Assembly: GCA_027575805.1 (NCBI GenBank)
Contig: JANBPU010000015.1
Location: 62,001 to 126,000, forward strand
Source of the DNA: Mycoemilia scoparia
Lineage: Eukaryota > Kickxellomycota > Kickxellomycetes > Kickxellales > Kickxellaceae
Length of the DNA stretch: 64,000 bases
Direction of reading: 5' to 3'
The position numbers and the translations under genes are program-made. Positions 11,701 to 21,980 of this stretch are shown one piece after another; within the stretch, counting starts at the first letter, position 1, and every line of letters begins with the position of its first letter. The notes beneath the pieces were generated by a model. That model worked only from the letters and a program-made list of their open reading frames with translations. It made no database searches and had not been told where the DNA came from.

Positions 11701-14660
11701 AAATCATTCGTGAGACTGACAAGTACACCCGTGTTACTGTTCTTGAGTATCTGAAGGCTCTTCACCCAGTTGAATGGGAAAACTTTGTACGCGATACCAA
11801 GCTACTGGCTGAGGAGACCTCTGACAGCTACGGTCAGTCTTCTGCCTATGGCCAAGCATTCTCCCAGTCCCCCGACAAGTCCGAAGAAAAATCCAAGGTC
11901 GATGATTTGCCATTCTATTCCATTGGTTTCAAGAGCGCTGCCCCAGAGTTTGCCCTTCGTACTCGTATCTGGGCCTCCCTCCGCTCCCAGACCCTGTACC
12001 GTACCATCTCTGGGTTCATGAATTACGCCAAGGCCATTAAGCTCTTATACCGTGTTGAGAATCCAGAAATGGTCCACATGTTTGGTGGTAATGGCAGCGA
12101 GCGTTTGGAAATTGAGCTTGACCGCATGGCCAACCGCAAATTCAAATTTTTGGTTGCTATGCAGCGTTATCTCAAGTTCAACAAGGAAGAGCGTGAGGCT
12201 TCTGACTTCCTCCTTCGCACTTACCCTGACCTACAGATTGCCTACCTCGAAGAAGTACCTCCCTCCATTGAAGGGGAGGCACCTCGCTTGTACTCTTGCC
12301 TCATTGATGGCCACTCTGATGTTACCCCCGAAGGATTCCGCAAGCCCTACTACCGTGTCCAATTGCCTGGTAATCCTATTCTTGGTGATGGCAAATCTGA
12401 CAACCAGAACCATGCCATCATCTTCTCCCGTGGTGAATACCTCCAGCTTATTGACGCTAACCAGGACAACTACCTCGAAGAGTGTCTTAAGATTCGTAAC
12501 GTTCTTGGCGAATTTGAAGAATACAACCCCCCAGCCGTCTCACCATACTCCCCAGCTGCTGAGCCTCAGGGACCACCAGTCGCTATTGTTGGTGCCCGCG
12601 AGTACATTTTCTCCGAAAACATTGGTGTTCTTGGTGATGTTGCTGCCGGCAAGGAAGCTACATTCGGTACTCTCACTCAGCGTATGATGGCAGTCATTGG
12701 TTCTCGTCTTCACTATGGTCACCCCGATTTTGTCAACTTCATCTACATGACTACTCGTGGTGGTGTTTCCAAGGCCCAGAAGGGTCTTCATCTCAACGAA
12801 GATATTTATGCTGGTATGAATGCTTACACTCGTGGTGGTCGTATCAAGCACACTGAATACTTCCAATGTGGTAAGGGTCGTGATCTTGGTTTCTGTTCCA
12901 CCCTCAACTTCACTACCAAGATTGGTACTGGTATGGGTGAACAGATGTTGTCCCGTGAATACTACTGGCTCGGCACTCAGCTCCCACTTGATCGTTTCTT
13001 GACCTTCTACTTTGCTCACCCTGGCTTCCACATCAACAACATCATGATTATGTCTTCAGTTCAAATGTTCATGATCTCGATCATGTATGTTGCCACCATG
13101 AAATACTCTTCTCTCAACACTGTCTGCGACTGGATTGACATGAACGACCCAACCTATTATGAGAATGTTCAAGACTGTTTGTTTTTGCAGCCTGTCATTG
13201 ACTGGATTAACCGTACTACAGTTGCCATTCTTCTCGTCTTGCTCATTGCCTTCCTTCCTCTGTTCTTGCAGATGCTCACTGAACAGGGCTTGGCCCGTGC
13301 CTTGACAAGACTTGGAAAGCAGTTCTTGTCGCTCTCACCTCTCTATGAAGTCCAGGTCACCCAAGTCTATTACAACTCTTTGGTTACAAACTTGTCCTTT
13401 GGCGGTGCTCGTTACATTGGTACTGGTCGTGGCTTAGCAACTGCTCGTCTATCATTCTCTACCCTGTACTCGCGTTTCGCTGATACTTCGATCTACTTTG
13501 GTATGCGTCTCATGATGATGCTGTGCTACTTCTCGATAACCTACTGGCAATACTCTATGATCTACTTCTGGGTCACTATTGCAGCTCTTTGCATTACTCC
13601 CTTCTTGTACAATCCTCATCAGTTTGTCATGACCGATTTCATCCTGGACTACCGCGACTGGCTCCGTTGGTTGGGTGCTGGTAACCATGCTTCCAACCCC
13701 AACTCCTGGATTGCTCACTGCCGTTTGGCTCGTATTCGCGTCACTGGGTACAAACGCAAACGCCTTGGTGAAAAGACTCCATCCTCCGGACATGTTCCTC
13801 GTGCCAGCAAGGGTGTGATTGTCACTACTGAGATCATTGTGCCAATTATCTTTGCCATCATCAGTCTGGTTGCTTATATGTATGTCAACGCCAAGGAGGG
13901 CAACAGCAATGCCAGCGATGGATCCGCACTCATCCGTGCCGCCGTCATTGCCGTTGGTCCCGTCGCCATCAATGCTGCTATCAACATTGCCTTCTTCTTT
14001 GTTTCTCTCCTCCTCGGCCCACTTTGTGGAATGTGCTTGCCATCATTCGGTAAGGTCATTGCTGGTATTGTCCATGCCATTGCTGTCATCGTCCAGATTG
14101 TGTTCTTCTTCCTCCTTTGGATCCTTGAAGATTGGGACATCTCAAAGACAGTTTTGGGCATGATATGCTCAGTCTTTATCCAGAGAGCTCTGTTCTCTAT
14201 CCTTATGAACTTCTTCCTCACTCGTGAATTTGGTGAAGATGAAGCTAATGTCGCATGGTGGACCGGAAAATGGATCGGGAAGGGTATGGGATTCTGGGCT
14301 GTCACTTTGACCCTTCGTGAATGGCTCTGCAAGACTATTGAAGCATCCCTTTTCACTGCTGATGTCTTGGTTGGGCATCTCATTTTCTTCTTCCTTAGTA
14401 TCTTTACGCTTATTCCTCTCATTGATCGCTGGCACTCTGCTTTGCTCTTCTGGCTACGCCCCTCAAAGCAAATCCGTCCACCAATTTTCTCACTCAAGCA
14501 ACGTAAACAACGCAGGCGCGCTTCCATCATTTACGGAATTCTCTTTATCGTGCTCTTTGCCGTCTTCCTTGCTCTTGTTATTATTCCGCAGGTGATCAAG
14601 ATTGATGCTAGCAAGATTATTCCCAAGGATATTAAAAATATTATCAATGGTAAATTTTAG
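8763..14660 (+). CDS. FKS1: 1,3-beta-glucan synthase catalytic subunit, GT48
   Basis: A single uninterrupted frame of 1965 residues encodes the plasma-membrane enzyme that polymerises UDP-glucose into the 1,3-beta-glucan of the cell wall under Rho1 control. The N-terminal ~250 residues are low-complexity and hydrophilic. The FKS1 N-terminal domain (WLLLWGEAANLRF near residue 400) follows, then a first membrane cluster at about 540-850, the large cytosolic GT48 domain with QNHAIIFSRGEYLQ and IDANQDNYLEE near 1213-1235, and a second membrane cluster to the C-terminus. Length is typical of the family. The stretches matching echinocandin hot spots are FLALSFKDP (760-768) and DWINRTTV (1480-1487). 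The ATG at 8763 follows a candidate leader intron and no earlier in-frame Met is evident. The absence of coding introns over 5.9 kb contrasts with its intron-rich neighbours. Confidence 0.98.
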   Translation: MSHNNHGGDNGGNDYDNVPPTRYLGNSNDASHHENDPYDNKDYPRPDSFDVSYYTDGANNTYDAMYMAGDRAHEIPPTPPVPSHYASQAGAGSSSRAAEHNDMGDSAGYSYDAYEHSNGGGNLLSPDAALTGMSLQASHPGKKRRSGKRTSGANSDYDTMSEGAFSIRSSLVRTPASHGSNDVDVFDAYRSNLAEDGRYASYAPSTDSLIQLLEQKKTYRPTGSVTSFSRSASFISNGGNPAFGEFQNPDDLFNDVPYPSWSDPNQIPLSKEEIEDIFKDLTHKLGFQHDNMRNMYDSMMTMLDSRASRMSPTMALIMLHSDYIGGDHGNYRRWFFSAQLDHDTPPVRDQVDPKTQQEMLEEEAPEPKKDTPAAFVEKWRAQMNAMSQYERARQIALWLLLWGEAANLRFVPELLCFLFKLADDYIHSPETQRRVEPAPEGEYLVNVVTPIYNYIRDQGYEIINGKYVKRERDHASTIGYDDVNECFWTPESLRLIVFDDKSKLMDLPPHDRWGRLGDVNWKKSFRKTYRERRTMLHFVTNFNRIWVLHIVVYYYYIIYVADFLYDPKFDLRSPNNPKALNNGKKIPLPNIDAKRYTLVAAGGAIAPLICIFGSICEMFFVPLNKHNQKALWFRILLLFVILAIDVAPTFYIWPNGEDPAFDSSGDAIDGDVSSSANTKFKALRAVAIVQFVYSLIFTMVLAIIPTAQIFRPSTNNRQKRGLINRTFTGNFPPLKSTYRSISVLLWGIIFLCKYIESYFFLALSFKDPFRWLYMYQKPECHDGIFKNYLCSNHQFITLGLMLLLDMFLFFLDTYLWYVVWNTIFSVARSFYLGFSIWTPWRNIFSRLPKRIYAKILATADMEVKYKPKVLCSQVWNAVVISMYREHLLSVEHVQKMLYQQVPGDEEGKRTLKPPTFFVSQDDISFDQEYYPPHSEAERRINFFAQSLSTMLPEPIPVENMPTFTVITPHYGEKILLSLREIIRETDKYTRVTVLEYLKALHPVEWENFVRDTKLLAEETSDSYGQSSAYGQAFSQSPDKSEEKSKVDDLPFYSIGFKSAAPEFALRTRIWASLRSQTLYRTISGFMNYAKAIKLLYRVENPEMVHMFGGNGSERLEIELDRMANRKFKFLVAMQRYLKFNKEEREASDFLLRTYPDLQIAYLEEVPPSIEGEAPRLYSCLIDGHSDVTPEGFRKPYYRVQLPGNPILGDGKSDNQNHAIIFSRGEYLQLIDANQDNYLEECLKIRNVLGEFEEYNPPAVSPYSPAAEPQGPPVAIVGAREYIFSENIGVLGDVAAGKEATFGTLTQRMMAVIGSRLHYGHPDFVNFIYMTTRGGVSKAQKGLHLNEDIYAGMNAYTRGGRIKHTEYFQCGKGRDLGFCSTLNFTTKIGTGMGEQMLSREYYWLGTQLPLDRFLTFYFAHPGFHINNIMIMSSVQMFMISIMYVATMKYSSLNTVCDWIDMNDPTYYENVQDCLFLQPVIDWINRTTVAILLVLLIAFLPLFLQMLTEQGLARALTRLGKQFLSLSPLYEVQVTQVYYNSLVTNLSFGGARYIGTGRGLATARLSFSTLYSRFADTSIYFGMRLMMMLCYFSITYWQYSMIYFWVTIAALCITPFLYNPHQFVMTDFILDYRDWLRWLGAGNHASNPNSWIAHCRLARIRVTGYKRKRLGEKTPSSGHVPRASKGVIVTTEIIVPIIFAIISLVAYMYVNAKEGNSNASDGSALIRAAVIAVGPVAINAAINIAFFFVSLLLGPLCGMCLPSFGKVIAGIVHAIAVIVQIVFFFLLWILEDWDISKTVLGMICSVFIQRALFSILMNFFLTREFGEDEANVAWWTGKWIGKGMGFWAVTLTLREWLCKTIEASLFTADVLVGHLIFFFLSIFTLIPLIDRWHSALLFWLRPSKQIRPPIFSLKQRKQRRRASIIYGILFIVLFAVFLALVIIPQVIKIDASKIIPKDIKNIINGKF

Positions 14661-15263
14661 ATGACCTCAAAGCGATAATCATATCACACCCTAAAATTGC
14701 TTTTTGATATTTTCCCATCATTTCTTGTAACATAAACTACTCCGGTTTATTCAAAAAAATCTCTCTTGCATTCATTCTTACTACCACCTATCCTACTTCC
14801 CCTCATTTATCTTTTTCTTTACAATTTACTCTTTTATGACAAAGGCGCTTTCTAGCCTATATCCCCATTACCCTTTAGAAATATAAACAGCAAATTATAC
14901 ATTATCTCTTGTTTTTCATATTCTCTCTTATCATGAACTATTGACGGGTTGCAACATTTAACACATTGCTATCAATAATCTGGTTTAATCCAATTCAATT
15001 TAGTTTATAGTATTTACTCTAAATCACATACGAAATTATTATTCTTTAGTGTTAACCATGTTTTAAATATAACATCCTACTTTTTACCAAACTATGTAAA
15101 TGGTCTTGAAAATGATAACAATGACTATAAGACCGAACTATACTAGTGATCAATTGTGAAGTAAATAATGGTACTAAGTTCTCAGGTATTGGCTCAATTG
15201 TAGGTCGTTTGTTATACAACTCTTTAGAATCCATTTCCATCTAAAGCCTTGAGAGATCTGTCT
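14661..15263. other. FKS1 3' flank, no gene
   Basis: AT-rich sequence with no supported frame of its own. A 62-codon minus-strand ORF (15052-15240) might hold a last exon of the neighbouring LYR gene, but the splice phase does not support its frame. Confidence 0.5.
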
Positions 15264-15387
15264 ATATGGGTGATTATTTTTGAAGGGTGAAAGTTCACTA
15301 GTAAAACTGGACATCCATTTGGCTGGGATTCCCCCTATAATCGTTGGTCACCAAAAGATATATTCTTCAAATATTATCACCAAAATG
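15264..15387 (+). mobile_element. MITE-like element, subfamily I, copy 4
   Basis: It begins ATATGGGTGATTATTTTTGA then AGGGTGA. The interior shares ACTAGTAAAACTGGACATCC and CCCCTATAATCGTTGGTCA with the other subfamily I copies. The right end is degraded (TTCTTCAAATATTATCACC). It lies just beyond the end of the LYR gene, possibly inside a 3' intron of that gene. Confidence 0.8.
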
Positions 15388-15637
15388 TGTCTAATATGAA
15401 ATTAAAATATAATTTACAGTGTATGTATTTTGTTGTAAATCGAATTATATGTTTTCATGTACATCTGGTTTTTTATGCATTCTTGCTATCGAGTCCATTA
15501 TAGTTTTTCGTAACATTATAGCTATAAAACATGTGTGTGAATATATATGTGTATATGTATATTAGTTAGTTTAACTCAAATAATAGATTTATACATAGGG
15601 ATTCAAGCATATAGATTTTAGTTGAACTGATACTGAA

Positions 15638-16512
15638 TTATTTCAAAATTGTATACTTACTATATCCATGATCATCCACACCCAAATGATTCAAAAACCT
15701 TTCTTCCTCAGCCATTTCTTCGAGATACTCTTCCATTAACTTGTAGTGCTTTGTTCTTTTATCGTACTGCCTATTAAGCTCTTTGATCTTTTTGCCAAGC
15801 CAGTTGGGCTGTTTTCGCCCTTTGATCCGGTAGAACCAAAAGCCGTAGGTTGTAACTACTTTATGAATGACAAGGTCTTTTGGATCAATTCTTTTTGCAT
15901 TCTTTATTCGTTGTTCTTTTATGAATTCCGGTGTTAGCTGTAAAATTTTTGGATCGGGTTTGAATATACGCTGGTCAAATGGAATGGCATATGCTGGGTG
16001 TGAGTCGTGCTTTATCGATGTCAGCGACCTCATATCTTTGAGATATCGGCATGGCTTTTTCATATTTTTGTATTGCTTGATCTCTCCTATTATCATTGCT
16101 ATTCTACCCCTCCTCCCATATGCAAGGTCGTCAATGTATTTTAACTTTTTGTGGTCTCCCTCAATTGCCTGTTTCATTGTGCTCCGAACCTACATGTGTA
16201 TTTAGATTTATCGACTTTATATACTTGGCTGAAAAAAAATTAAAAAAATGCATCAACCTCAGCGTTGTCTTTTATACTTACCTCCTTGGCTTCATTTATA
16301 CGCTCGCTTGATGTTTTTGGAGACGTGATTCGGCGGCTATCTCTAAACCTTTCCCTGATCCATGACTTCAAATAGACACGATGTACGTCGTCATGAAATA
16401 ACTTGGTTAACCGAAGCATTGAGCGGTAAAGAGAAAGTGTTGGTTGAACATGTCCAACAACATCTCTCCAAAACGGTACCTTTGCGCTTCTACAAATTAT
16501 TGTGACATGCAT
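15638..16512 (-). CDS. LYR-motif mitochondrial protein, Cup1-like N-terminal type
   Basis: Two exons, 16512-16282 and 16189-15638, are joined by a GTAAGT-AG intron that keeps phase exactly. The 77-codon first exon carries LYRSMLRLTKLF followed by KSWIRERFRDSRR. The second continues through AIEGDHKKLKYIDDLAYGRRGRI. This order (LYR, arginine-rich helix, then AYGRRG) is that of the fungal LYR Cup1-like N-terminal family, basic mitochondrial proteins related to Fe-S or complex assembly adaptors; the molecular role is not established. As drawn the product is about 260 residues. A strong donor (GTAAGTATAC at 15660) lies eight codons before the in-frame stop, so a further 3' exon is plausible and the C-terminus is uncertain. 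The start Met at 16512 is the first in frame; an upstream exon cannot be excluded. Confidence 0.65.
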
Positions 16513-16733
16513 CAGTCCTTTAGCCCAACTACTATTATTAAATCATATCCAAAACTATACTTCTGAAGAGCATAATCTACCAAATATCAGAAATTATGGG
16601 GTTAAAAATGGTAGCTATAAAACACATTTCAATGATAATACCATTGCAAAGTTAATCTTACTGGCTTTTTTGTATAGCATGAATTTGCAAAAAAATGAAC
16701 TAGAAAAACGATATAAAAATGTCTATAAATTAC

Positions 16734-16786
<53 letters not shown>

Positions 16787-16939
16787 TCGACGCAAAAAAT
16801 GATTGATATTCATTAAGCCTTGCAGGTTTTCAAAAATTTCTATTTCTATAATAGATCTAACTAAGGCCACCATCCCACTACTACCATTATAAATACATTT
16901 GTGGTATTTCCTTTTCTCATTACAAACAATCGCTGATTG
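16513..16939. repeat. Intergenic DNA with AAT trinucleotide repeat
   Basis: An AAT/ATA run of about 17 units occupies roughly 16734-16786 between the LYR gene and the 3' end of the Elongin A gene. The overlapping plus-strand ORF with a polyasparagine tract is an artefact of this repeat. Confidence 0.85.
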
Positions 16940-18926
16940 TTATCTTTTGGAAGAAAGTGAAGTGTCTATGGTAGGCTTTGCTGGCATATTCGGTCGAGAT
17001 TTCCGTTTTTTAACCAAAAACAATCCACTAGAAGCTGCAGATGCACTACTGTTTGCGCTTCTCTTTTTGGTTGTGTTAGTTATAGGAGACCTCAGTCCGG
17101 CACTAGAAATATCCTTACTGCTATCACAGGTAGTGGTTTTTGATCTTAATATCTTGACATTCTTGTCTGGAGACATATCATGGGTCATGCAAACTGTTGT
17201 CGATTTAGGTGTGCTTGGAGTTTTACACAAATTTATCTTTTTCGCTTTATCTTGAGGTCTCAATTTAGTGGGTGATTGGACTTTTTCTTTGTCTTTAGAC
17301 AATGGATCTAGGGCCTTTGAGCTATCAATCTATAGCAGCCGTCATTGGCATTGTAAATATATATCATGGCTAATAATATTCTTTATAAATATCTTAGTAA
17401 TTAAACACTTACCGGTGATAGCGATAGCAGCTTAGGATCAGAGGGAGCTAGGACTGGACTAAATTCTCCAGACTTTTCGCAAGATGAATTTGCCAATAGA
17501 TTTGTTTTTGGAACCCTTTGGGGCGACATTTGAGCAGGATTGTGTGGTGGTGAGTATGATGGAGGAGAATATGCAGAGCTTGATGAATCGTAGCCGGAAT
17601 GCGGTGGTGAATATTGACCATACTGGGGCTAATTAACCAAAAAGAAAATGTATAAGGATTCAGTATTAGCAAACTTGATTCATTAGAATCCTGCCAATAA
17701 AGATGCTATCTATTCACCCATACCTGATATTGTGGAGAGTGCTTTGAAGTTGGATATCTACTTGTCGGTGGCCTTACATTAGTTTTGCATGTAATTCTAT
17801 CCGTTCTATATCACAATTTAAAGGGCATTTTAGGTTAGAAAACAATATCATGAATACATAATATCGTAATGCGATGTAGACTTACATTGCTCGAGCTTCT
17901 TGTCTAGCCTTGCTAATAAGTGAAGATTGACCCACACCAAAGAGCCCTCCTAGACCACCACCACCACCACCTGGATTCCTTCTCCCATGACCAACAAAGT
18001 TCTGATAACTGATAGGCTTATTGAGGAACCTAATAGCATGGGCCTTTTGGTTCTTTTGTATTTTATCGATAGTTGATCTTGTTTTGGCAAATATTTCCTC
18101 TGCTCGCTTTTGTTCTTCCCTTTCTTTTTGCTAATATGTCAAATTTCACATATGAATGTTATAGGATTAGTTTTCAGTAAAGCGGGAAATGTTACAATGT
18201 AGTGGTATATAATAGAAACCATCGTACACTTACAAAATAAAGATTGCGCCAGGTGAGCTTAGTGTTGGAACCAGATTCAGTTTTTATAGATTCGAAATCA
18301 TCTTCCTTTAGATTGTACGATCGTATACAGTAAGTCTTCCACAAGCCTATTTAGTTTAAAGAACACACGCACACATACATACAGAGAGAGAGAGAGACAT
18401 GTTGGATCCTGGTGGTTTTTCTGAGCACATATTCATGAATGGTATGCTAGAATTTAAAAGTACTCCTTACAATCATTATCTTGTATCAACGACTGTTAAA
18501 CACAACCAAAAAGGGTAAGTCTTGAATATAATAATACGATCTTACTCATTTAGACTCAGAAACACCATTGGTATAAAAGTGTTATACTTACTGGGTTAAA
18601 ATATTCAATCTTTCTTAACTGAGTCGGTGAACATATATCTAAGACTGGCGAGATCATATGACGAGGTACTATACCCAGATCTCTTATAACTATAGCCACA
18701 ATAGATGGAAAATTTAGAGCAATGGATAGTAGATATCAACTCAAATAAGACCTTAGTTTGGCAACCGCACTCTTGACGGGGAAAGATATATAAACCAAGA
18801 AAAAGGTATAGCAGTTATTAGCGAATGCTTACAGTCTATACGAGCCATTAGGACATCAATACATCGCTCCCTGAGGTTCAGGAATCGCTTGCGGCGCCCC
18901 TGACCTAAAATGGGATCCTTGGGCAT
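16940..18926 (-). CDS. ELA1: Elongin A (RNA polymerase II SIII subunit A)
   Basis: Eight exons by splice consensus: 18926-18833, 18689-18592, 18492-18471, 18346-18234, 18130-17886, 17805-17724, 17628-17413 and 17329-16940. They sum to 1260 nt (419 residues) with every phase closing. The first exons give the BC-box/F-box-like region of Elongin A: NLRERCIDVLMARID, then GIVPRHMISPVLDICSP and QLRKIEYFNP, then LWKTYCIRSY. Exon 5 supplies the helical segment with KKAHAIRF-like residues, FVGHGRR and a six-glycine run near 163-168. The C-terminal ~200 residues are proline/serine-rich then strongly basic. Elongin A binds Elongin C and acts in RNA polymerase II elongation and in Cullin-dependent ubiquitylation of stalled polymerase. 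Exon 3 is only 22 nt. The exact acceptor of exon 2 has alternatives. Confidence 0.85.
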
Positions 18927-19786
18927 ATCGCTAAGTATATATATGTGTGTGTATTCTTTGTGATTAATTGGTAATAAATAAACAGATATATGTCTATGGT
19001 AAGGTTATAAATAGCAAAAGAATTTCATTGACTAGAAGACAAAGATATATCAGCCTATAGAAATATTGCTTAAAGTGCTTTGACAAGTCATAAAGATAGC
19101 TTATGGGGAATAGATGGAGAAACAGAACTATTTCGCCCTACTTTTCTCTCTTTGGCTCGTCTTAGCATGTGGCTTTCAATGGTAGCAAGGCATAGATTTG
19201 GGAATTATAAGACACATTACACGCCCATACACATTCCGGTGGGCTATCTATAGCCACTGCGGTTTGCGTCTCTCAAAGGAAAGCAGTAACCTGATGTATA
19301 TTCTCGCTAACACCCTAACACCTTTTATAGATGTAGCAGCAAATACCGGTTTTTTGTGCATTCCAGTAGACCACCATCATTTATAGAAAAGGCAGAGAAA
19401 AAACAAGAGGGTGGCAGTCGCAGGCAAACACCTGACTTATCACAAATCGTGACCAGCATCAGTAGTTGCTACATATTTCGGCACCAATGAACCTAATAAA
19501 CTAGAAGAATATGAGCCTACTAATGCTGCATGGTGATACATATACCCCATACCAGCGCACAAATATTGTTAAATGGCTTATTAAGTAAGAATAACAGTGG
19601 TGAAAAAATACAAGTCTGCGGTGTTATTTAGAAATCACACACAGATATACTAAATTCGGTAGCATTATAAAGTTAGTTTATATGTGCATGTTGAAAATGC
19701 GATGTTGTTTCTCAGCTTATACCACAACTCGAGCCACAAGGGCAAATGGAAAGTCATGGGCTGTCGATATAGATGCGTGTGTGAGC
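18927..19786. other. Intergenic DNA, no gene seen
   Basis: AT-rich sequence between the Elongin A start and the 3' end of the BRO1 gene. It probably contains the Elongin A promoter. The 62-codon plus ORF at 19198 has no family features. Confidence 0.55.
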
Positions 19787-21100
19787 TTAAACCGAAGGTA
19801 GCTGATAGGCTTTGGGAACGTATGTCACTGGTTCCATTATAGACCGACTGGTAGGAATATACGTTTGAAGCTCAGACCTGTTGGGGACCTGGTCAAGCCC
19901 AATAAGGTCATTATTGCGGATATAAAGCTTTACCATATCGTTGACAACGTTATCGAGTAGCAGCCTGGCCATGGGCTGATAAACCGACTGGTCCTTTTCA
20001 ATGGTCTTTACCAAAAACTGGCGAGCCTCCATTATAAATCCAACCGCAAGTCCAAACTTTCGCTCTTTTGAGTAAGCCATGGCCAAGTAAACCAGAGCTT
20101 GGGCATAAACGGCCTGCTGGCTGTCTTTTATATATCGCCTTATATCATTCGATACAAACCTCAGATCAGTCTTTGGCAACGAATGCAGGAGCCTGTTTGC
20201 ATTCTTGTACTCCTCATGAACATGCAACAGCAATCTAGCCAAAACCATCGCTTCGACCTTTCCACTGCGAATGCCCTTCCTGACCGACAATCTGGTCGCA
20301 TCGGCCAGCACCAGCCTCTTTAGCATATTCTGGATATCAGGCGTTAAATCCAAGATGTTAGAATTAAAGTCGCCCAAATACGGAAGTACGTCATCGCTGA
20401 TATACTGAAAGATCCCAGCCGCAACAGTAAAATCTCGCCATGAAAGGCTGACCTTTCTGTGTTCATCTTCCAACCCACCCGATGGCGTGTTATTCTGGCC
20501 AGCAGTTGCCATGACGGTTTCCAACGTGGTTTCGAATTCTATATCAAGGGTTTGGATCCGTGAATAACCCAACAACAATTTGCTGATCCCAAAGGCTGTT
20601 AGCAAAAATGCTAGCTCGAAATCAAGTGACCGTGCCATGTATTTGCGTTGTTTTTGGCCTTTGACCATTGTGGTGGTTGTAGCGCCAGCAGCAGCAGCAG
20701 CAGCTGCACTATTTTGTACGCTAGCAGCAAGTGCACTGGCACCATTAGCATTACTGTCCTTAAACGAGTTCTTTTTCGAGATCTGGTTGATTTTGGAGTT
20801 ATGTGCTATTGTTATTGACGACTTCCAGACAAATTCGGGAATCGAGCCAAAGTTTTTGGGATTATCTTTATACATTCTCTTTAGGCCTTGGAATTTATAT
20901 AGATATGCCTCGATCGATTGGACTACCCCCACTATGTTGCTACTTTCGCCCTTGTTAAATGCTTTTATCCGAATACGCATATCCTCTCGGTTGCTCATCA
21001 ATGCGTTTATAAAGGTCTCAAGATCATGGCTAGAGTTTGGGCGCGCTAACTCCATCAGCATGGTCTGAGATGTTCTTGGCAGTTTTATATAATAATACAT
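19787..21100 (-). CDS. palC: BRO1-domain protein, PalC/RIM-pathway type
   Basis: An intronless frame of 437 residues. The N-terminus (YYIKLPRTSQTMLMEL) matches the start of fungal PalC proteins. A serine/alanine-rich insert at about 105-150 (with AAAAAAAG) separates the first helices from the core, which opens with ARSLDFELAFLLTAFGISKL (157-176) and continues with DFTVAAGIFQYI and RLLLHVHEEYKNAN. This is the banana-shaped helical BRO1 fold without the V domain and proline-rich tail of Rim20/PalA. PalC-type proteins bind ESCRT-III (Vps32) and relay the alkaline-pH signal to Rim13/PacC processing. A BROX-like assignment is the main alternative, but there is no CaaX box at the C-terminus (YQLPSV). 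The start Met is the first in frame. Confidence 0.65.
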   Translation of the reverse strand: MYYYIKLPRTSQTMLMELARPNSSHDLETFINALMSNREDMRIRIKAFNKGESSNIVGVVQSIEAYLYKFQGLKRMYKDNPKNFGSIPEFVWKSSITIAHNSKINQISKKNSFKDSNANGASALAASVQNSAAAAAAAGATTTTMVKGQKQRKYMARSLDFELAFLLTAFGISKLLLGYSRIQTLDIEFETTLETVMATAGQNNTPSGGLEDEHRKVSLSWRDFTVAAGIFQYISDDVLPYLGDFNSNILDLTPDIQNMLKRLVLADATRLSVRKGIRSGKVEAMVLARLLLHVHEEYKNANRLLHSLPKTDLRFVSNDIRRYIKDSQQAVYAQALVYLAMAYSKERKFGLAVGFIMEARQFLVKTIEKDQSVYQPMARLLLDNVVNDMVKLYIRNNDLIGLDQVPNRSELQTYIPTSRSIMEPVTYVPKAYQLPSV

Positions 21101-21980
21101 CTTTTGGTGTACTGCTGGGCTTACACCTTCTCTTGCTTATCTATATTATAAATATATAAATATAAATATAAATTTATCTTTTGCTGCCAAGATTTTATTT
21201 GTCTCTGTCTGTCCGCCTATCTATTACAATACGTATCAAAGCTGTATGATTTTATGGTGGAGATTTTATATAAAGAAAATAAATTAGGCACTGCGCATAA
21301 ATATACTGGATACAACTATATGCCAGATACTGAAATGAATGTAGACACAAACTCGGATTGCCTGCTAGTCAATTCCAGCATTTCCAAATGAGACCAGAGC
21401 CGGGCTAGCTGAATTTATGGGATTTTTCAATGAAAAACGCAGTCCGGCTTTTAATTAGTTTAAATGAACCTAAGTTCATCCAGCAAACTATTTGTGAACT
21501 GTTGCATGACCTGCCCATTTAGGTCTGACCTCCCATTGTTAAATGGCGTACCTCATTGTAAAAATGCAACCTCAGCTGATTATGCTTTTCCCACTTTGTC
21601 TTGTACAAAGTCTAGTGATGGTCGAACACTGAGGCTATCATTGCCAATAGTTCTTTCATCTATGTACAACTAATATTGCATGAGACTTTTTTTAATCAAT
21701 TTGCAACATTTGTCGACGTCACTACCGCCATAATACCAGACTATTGAGCCATTCTGTTGAGGCGGCATTTTTGGGAACACAGTTGGTTCTCTAACAAAGA
21801 TAGAAATGATAGTTTGTAAACACTGTCAGTGTTGTGATTTATTTGGCTAAATGTCATAATGACGCTGCTGAAAGCTGGAACAAATGATAGTAGTATAAAG
21901 TTACATATGCTTCGCAATGTATAAAAAAGAAAAGAATAATAATACGAAATACGTGTGTGGTCTTCACCCAACTCTACTGT
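21101..21980. other. Intergenic DNA, no gene seen
   Basis: Region between the PalC-like start and the 3' end of the subtilase. Short ORFs at 21464 (+) and 21741 (-) show no motif. It probably holds the PalC-like promoter and the subtilase 3' untranslated region. Confidence 0.5.

Noticed and set aside
11026..11754. 242-codon frame in FKS1 and similar long frames at 13874-14530 (-) and 12052-12687 (+)
   Set aside because: All lie inside the FKS1 reading frame and show no family motifs of their own.
15052..15240. 62-codon minus-strand ORF as the last exon of the LYR gene
   Set aside because: Its frame does not match the phase of the only strong donor upstream, and its acceptor would need a frame shift.
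16502..16816. ORF with a polyasparagine tract
   Set aside because: It is created by the AAT microsatellite, and the flanking sequence is not coding-like.
20580..21068. 162-codon plus-strand frame with alanine run
   Set aside because: Antisense to the BRO1 gene; the alanine run is the reverse of its GC-rich insert.
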